Below, in pieces: positions 6,273-8,497 of a DNA stretch of 8,497 bases (positions are counted from its first letter, which is position 1; each line of letters opens with the position of its first letter). Position numbers and translations under genes: made by a program. Under the pieces are notes generated by a model. The model searched no databases. It saw nothing but the letters and a program-made list of their open reading frames with translations, and was not told the DNA's origin. The DNA comes from Methanobacteriota archaeon (GTDB lineage Archaea; Thermoplasmatota; Thermoplasmata; RBG-16-68-12): positions 1 through 8,497 of the forward strand of contig VBMR01000033.1 of the NCBI GenBank assembly GCA_005878325.1, given 5' to 3'.

Positions 6273-6856
6273 AGCGTGCCGAAGACCCGTTCGCACCGGT
6301 CATGAAAGTCGCAGCCCTCTTCGCGGGCTACCCGCGTCCCTGGTTCATCGCGGGCGGCTGGGCGATCGACCTCTTCCTCGGCCGGGTGACGCGCGACCAC
6401 GCCGATACCGATGTCGCGGTCCTCCGACGGGATCAGCGGGACCTTCGTTCGCATCTGGCGCTCTGGGAATTCGACAAGGTCGTGGACGGACGTCGGGAGG
6501 GATGGCGGGAGGGCGAATCGCTCAATCTCCCAATCCATGAGCTGCGTGCTCGTCCGCCTTCCGGCACCCCGCGGGAGATCGAGATTCTCTTGAACGAATC
6601 GAAAGACGACGAATGGGTCTTCCGCCGGGATGTGCGGATCACACAGCCTCTGTCGAAGGCGAGTTTCATCACTCGATCCGGGATTCCATGTCTCGATCCA
6701 GCGATTGTGCTCCTCTTCAAGGCGAAAACCCCCGTGGCCAAGGACCTCGCCGACTTCGACCAGGTGGGACCCCATCTCGGGCTCGAACGCCGGCTCTGGC
6801 TCCGCCACGCCCTTGAGATCGGCCATCCGGGCCATCCCTGGATCGCGAGGCTGTAG
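6269..6856 (+). CDS. Nucleotidyltransferase of the ANT(2'')/LinB-like type
   Basis: The 195-residue product has the small nucleotidyltransferase fold. 'FIAGGWAIDLFLGRVTRDHA' at residues 26-45 gives the GG motif; H44, D46 and D48 form the H-x-D-x-D metal triad; E103/E105 in 'REIEILLN' supplies the third acidic position. A helical part follows with 'LLFKAKTPVAKDLADFD'. This is the pattern of aminoglycoside 2''-adenylyltransferases and many uncharacterised relatives. It transfers a nucleotide to a small molecule or protein; antibiotic resistance should not be assumed in an archaeon. ATG 6269 overlaps the DUF885 stop (ATGA), and a GGAGGG ribosome site lies 3 bases upstream. It would normally be the third gene of the operon. 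The upstream frame change places it in the same frame as the broken DUF885 ORF, so automatic calling may fuse the two. Confidence 0.8.
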   Translation: MKRAEDPFAPVMKVAALFAGYPRPWFIAGGWAIDLFLGRVTRDHADTDVAVLRRDQRDLRSHLALWEFDKVVDGRREGWREGESLNLPIHELRARPPSGTPREIEILLNESKDDEWVFRRDVRITQPLSKASFITRSGIPCLDPAIVLLFKAKTPVAKDLADFDQVGPHLGLERRLWLRHALEIGHPGHPWIARL

Positions 6857-6882
6857 GGCACTTTCACCGACCCCTCCCCCGC
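6857..6882 (+). repeat. 26-bp intergenic element, copy 1
   Basis: GGCACTTTCACCGACCCC followed by a C-rich run is identical to bases 7702-7727. It begins at the first base after the nucleotidyltransferase stop and ends 34 bases before the start of the antitoxin fusion gene. The position suits either a terminator-like pyrimidine tract for the upstream gene or an upstream promoter element for the downstream gene. Confidence 0.75.
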
Positions 6883-6916
6883 TCCCGCTCATACGGTAGC
6901 CCGACCTGGTGCATCC

Positions 6917-7414
6917 GTGGGCCGCACGATCCCGACGTACCGGCTGCACCTGGAGTCGATCCTGGGCGACTGGATGGACTACCGCCGGGCCCTGCGGGAG
7001 AAGGACCGCGAGGTTTTTGACCGAATCGTGTCGAAGGCAAGGCAGCACGCGAGCGCGGCCAGCTACTGCGCCCACATGGACCCGACGATCCTCGCGATCC
7101 TGTCCGTCCTCCTGGAGATGGAGAAGGACAAAGATATACATATGGGCATGCATACACAGAACGAGATGGCGAAAAACGTGGCCCTGGCCGACGACGTGTA
7201 CGAATCGCTCCAGAAAGAGAAGCGGGAAGGGGAAAGCTTCAGCGACGTGATCCGACGGCTCGGGAAGCGGCGGAGGAGCCTCTTGGAGTTCGCGGGGGCA
7301 TGGGCCGACATCCCGGACGAAGAGTTCCGGGAGATGGAAGCCGCATGGAAATGGGCGAACCAGCCCCTGGAGGAAGCCCTCGGGACCCGGAGGAAACGCG
7401 CTGAAGGTCCTTGA
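6917..7414 (+). CDS. vapB: Small archaeal domain fused to VapB antitoxin
   Basis: The ORF holds two parts. Residues 1-75 (GRTIPTYRLHLESILGDWMD, then 'REVFDRIVSKARQHASAASY' and 'ILAILSVLLEMEKD') resemble a small helical archaeal protein that I recall as free-standing in haloarchaea; its function is unknown. Residues 84-165 (MAKNVALADDVYESLQ, 'GESFSDVIRRLGKRRRSLLEFAGAW') are a VapB antitoxin of the archaeal PF02697 type, whose N-terminal part binds DNA and whose tail blocks the toxin. No stop separates them. ATG 7166 is a natural VapB start, and a TATA box at 7133-7142 inside the ORF is correctly spaced for a leaderless message from it. The fusion may therefore be two genes whose stop was lost, or a real long form plus a short form. 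GTG 6917 is the only plausible start for the long form. It is followed by a vapC remnant. Confidence 0.72.
   Translation: MGRTIPTYRLHLESILGDWMDYRRALREKDREVFDRIVSKARQHASAASYCAHMDPTILAILSVLLEMEKDKDIHMGMHTQNEMAKNVALADDVYESLQKEKREGESFSDVIRRLGKRRRSLLEFAGAWADIPDEEFREMEAAWKWANQPLEEALGTRRKRAEGP
7133..7142 (+). promoter_or_regulatory. Internal TATA box for the short VapB form
   Basis: GATATACATA stands out as an AT-rich island in a GC-rich ORF. Its centre is about 28 bases before ATG 7166, the position at which VapB proteins usually begin. Two further in-frame ATGs (7142, 7148) are too close to the box to be its leaderless start. Confidence 0.55.
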
Positions 7415-7686
7415 CACGACGTTCCTCGTCGACGTCCTCCGGAACGCGCCGGCGGCGATCGGGAAGCTCCGGGAGCTCGAAGCGTTGGGGCCGCTCTTCA
7501 CGACGGAGGTCGTCGCATACGAGCTGCACCTGGGCATCCAGCACCTTCCGCCGCCGAGGGCATACCGTGGGCATCATGGACCTCTTCATCGCGTCGACCG
7601 CCCTCGCTCACGGCAGCGAGGCGCTCGTGACGAGAGACGTCGCCGACTTTCGCCGCATCCCCGGAATTCGCACGGAGACGTACTGA
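7401..7686 (+). pseudogene. vapC: vapC toxin remnant (PIN-domain RNase), internal deletion and frameshift
   Basis: The N-terminal part reads LKVLDTTFLVDVLRNAPAAI then 'LGPLFTTEVVAYELHLGI', giving the first PIN aspartate (D5) and the following Glu. The C-terminal part, in another frame from about 7567, reads VGIMDLFIASTALAHGSEAL then 'VTRDVADFRRIPGIRTETY', with the two later acidic positions. About 40 residues that normally join these parts are missing, and the frame changes by one, so no full PIN domain can be made. VapC enzymes cut tRNA or other RNA and are held inactive by VapB. The apparent start is CTG 7401, with GGAGG 8 bases upstream; there is no in-frame ATG, GTG or TTG near it. The start overlaps the end of vapB by 14 bases, the usual TA layout. 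The toxin is probably dead, leaving an orphan antitoxin. Confidence 0.75.
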
Positions 7687-7701
7687 CAGAGCCTGGGCAC
7701 C

Positions 7702-7727
7702 GGCACTTTCACCGACCCCTCCCCCGC
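7702..7727 (+). repeat. 26-bp intergenic element, copy 2
   Basis: It is identical to bases 6857-6882. It lies 15 bases after the vapC stop and 8 bases before the ATG of the polymerase-like gene. The identity over 26 bases, in two places 845 bases apart, is far beyond chance even for C-rich sequence. Confidence 0.75.
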
Positions 7728-7735
7728 ATCGTTTG

Positions 7736-8497
7736 ATGGCGTCCACATCCGATCCTCTGGCCTTCGGGGGAGTCCGCCACGCACGGCTGGGTCATCGATG
7801 CCTATGGGGATTACGATCGCGACTCGATGGTCCTCTGGCTCTGGAACGAGCAGGGGGCGCACCGGATCGAGGATTCAGGGTTCCTGCCCACGTTCTTCTT
7901 GCATGCGGCCCCGGCCGAGTTATCTGGGATCCGACGGCGGACGGAGATCTTGGACGGCGTGCGCGAGGTGCGGGAGGTCTCGCGGCGAATCGCCCTCGAG
8001 GACGACGAGGCGAAGCCCGTCCTGGAGATCGTCCCGCGGCACTACCGGGACATCCGCGAGCTCGCGCACATCCTCGATTCGAACGGCGGGTACGTGGACC
8101 ACCGACTGTACAACGTCGACCTACGGTTCAGCCAACGATACGCGATGGACCACGGGCTGTTCCCGATGGGCCTCATGCGGTATTCGAGGGGCCTGTGGAC
8201 ACCGGAGGAGGAGCACTTCGCCCTCGAGTATCCGCTGCCGCCGCTGAAGAGGGCCCTCCTCGACCTGCACGTCGACAACCCTGCAGGGATCCCGCGGTTC
8301 CAGGACAAGCTCCTCGAGGCGCGCATCGAGGATGTGGACATCGACGGATCCGAGGAGTCGATCCTGAAGGGCATCGACGAGGTCGTGCGATCGAAGGACC
8401 CGGACGTCCTCATGACGGACGGCGGGGACGCGTTCGTCATGCCGTACCTCGCCCGGAAGGCCGCGGAACTCGGAGTGGACATGCGGCTCGGCCGGGA
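7736..8497 (+). CDS. Family-B DNA polymerase-like protein, N-terminal part, exonuclease motifs lost
   Basis: The readable frame (codons at 7800, 7803 and on) gives 'HGWVIDAYGDYDRDSMVLWLW', followed by a long N-terminal domain, and is open to the right edge. It resembles the N-terminal and exonuclease regions of archaeal PolB. The Exo I region, normally D-I-E before a G-x-P turn, reads LHVDNPAGIP (8265-8294). The Exo II region, normally T-Y-N-G-D-x-F-D-x-P-Y-L, reads TDGGDAFVMPYL (8415-8450), with Val at the catalytic Asp. Proofreading is therefore probably lost, as reported for the PolB2/Dpo2 type; the subtype is a guess. The frame has no start before ATG 7827. ATG 7736 joins it perfectly if one G of the five at 7766-7770 is removed, giving 'MASTSDPLAFGESATHGWVI'. 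The polymerase domain lies beyond the window. Confidence 0.68.
   Translation, partial: MASTSDPLAFGGVRHARLGHRCLWGLRSRLDGPLALERAGGAPDRGFRVPAHVLLACGPGRVIWDPTADGDLGRRARGAGGLAANRPRGRRGEARPGDRPAALPGHPRARAHPRFERRVRGPPTVQRRPTVQPTIRDGPRAVPDGPHAVFEGPVDTGGGALRPRVSAAAAEEGPPRPARRQPCRDPAVPGQAPRGAHRGCGHRRIRGVDPEGHRRGRAIEGPGRPHDGRRGRVRHAVPRPEGRGTRSGHAARPG

Noticed and set aside
4679..6856. A single 725-codon protein joining a metallopeptidase to a nucleotidyltransferase.
   Set aside because: The linker residues are an out-of-frame reading of the DUF885 tail, and the second gene has its own ribosome site and overlapping ATG.
7133..7160. An inverted repeat around the internal TATA box as a VapB operator.
   Set aside because: Only about six of ten arm positions pair; local CATATG and GCATGC palindromes are too short to support an operator call.
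5264..7537. A 757-codon open frame on the minus strand.
   Set aside because: It is the complement of genes with clear family motifs on the plus strand. Its composition (Arg/Pro/Gly-rich, no domain pattern) is that of a GC-rich shadow frame.
6269..7686. A nucleotidyltransferase-based toxin system (MNT/HEPN-like) formed by the nucleotidyltransferase and the following gene.
   Set aside because: The next gene is a VapB fusion and shows no HEPN R-x4-6-H motif; the nucleotidyltransferase belongs by overlap to the upstream operon.

Overview
The window reads as a piece of a GC-rich archaeal chromosome, most likely from a high-GC Thermoplasmatota-like lineage; the lineage is an inference. Archaeal signs are: TATA-like boxes about 24-28 bases upstream of start codons with almost no leader (2036, 2472, 3978, and 3927 on the minus strand), a VapB antitoxin of the archaeal type, a RecA/RadA-fold protein, and a family-B DNA polymerase-like protein. 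Gene density is high and no intergenic gap reaches 300 bases. No rRNA, tRNA, CRISPR array or transposase was seen.

Layout. 1-552: a multi-spanning membrane protein cut by the left edge. 648-1091: an SRPBCC/START-fold protein. 1098-1994: a RecA-fold protein that lacks a recognisable P-loop; its start is uncertain. 2036-2425: a VOC (glyoxalase-fold) protein. 2472-3274: a two-gene operon of a PadR-type repressor and a Phe/Gly-rich membrane protein with a C-terminal SHOCT domain. A 30-bp near-perfect palindrome overlaps the operon's TATA box and start codon, so self-repression is likely. 3292-3927 (minus): a LysE/RhtB exporter. It diverges from an operon at 3978-6856 made of an AP-endonuclease/xylose-isomerase-type TIM barrel, a DUF885 metallopeptidase-like protein and a nucleotidyltransferase, joined by 4-base start/stop overlaps. 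One TATA-like element sits at leaderless distance from both divergent starts.

6857-8497: a small archaeal domain of unknown function fused in frame to a VapB antitoxin, a broken vapC toxin gene, and the N-terminal part of a PolB-like protein whose exonuclease motifs look inactivated. A 26-base perfect repeat precedes both the antitoxin gene and the polymerase gene, and a diverged copy precedes the RecA-like gene.

Between 6100 and 7770 three genes are interrupted. The DUF885 gene lacks about 50 codons and changes frame, which runs it into the nucleotidyltransferase frame. vapC lacks about 40 codons and changes frame. The polymerase has one G too many near its start. Either this is a decaying stretch or the assembly has local indels; raw reads would decide. 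No clearly new multi-gene defence or biosynthetic system was found. The most notable items are the palindromic PadR operator, the P-loop-less RecA paralog with a possible ATC start, the antitoxin fusion, the repeated intergenic element and the exonuclease-dead polymerase.
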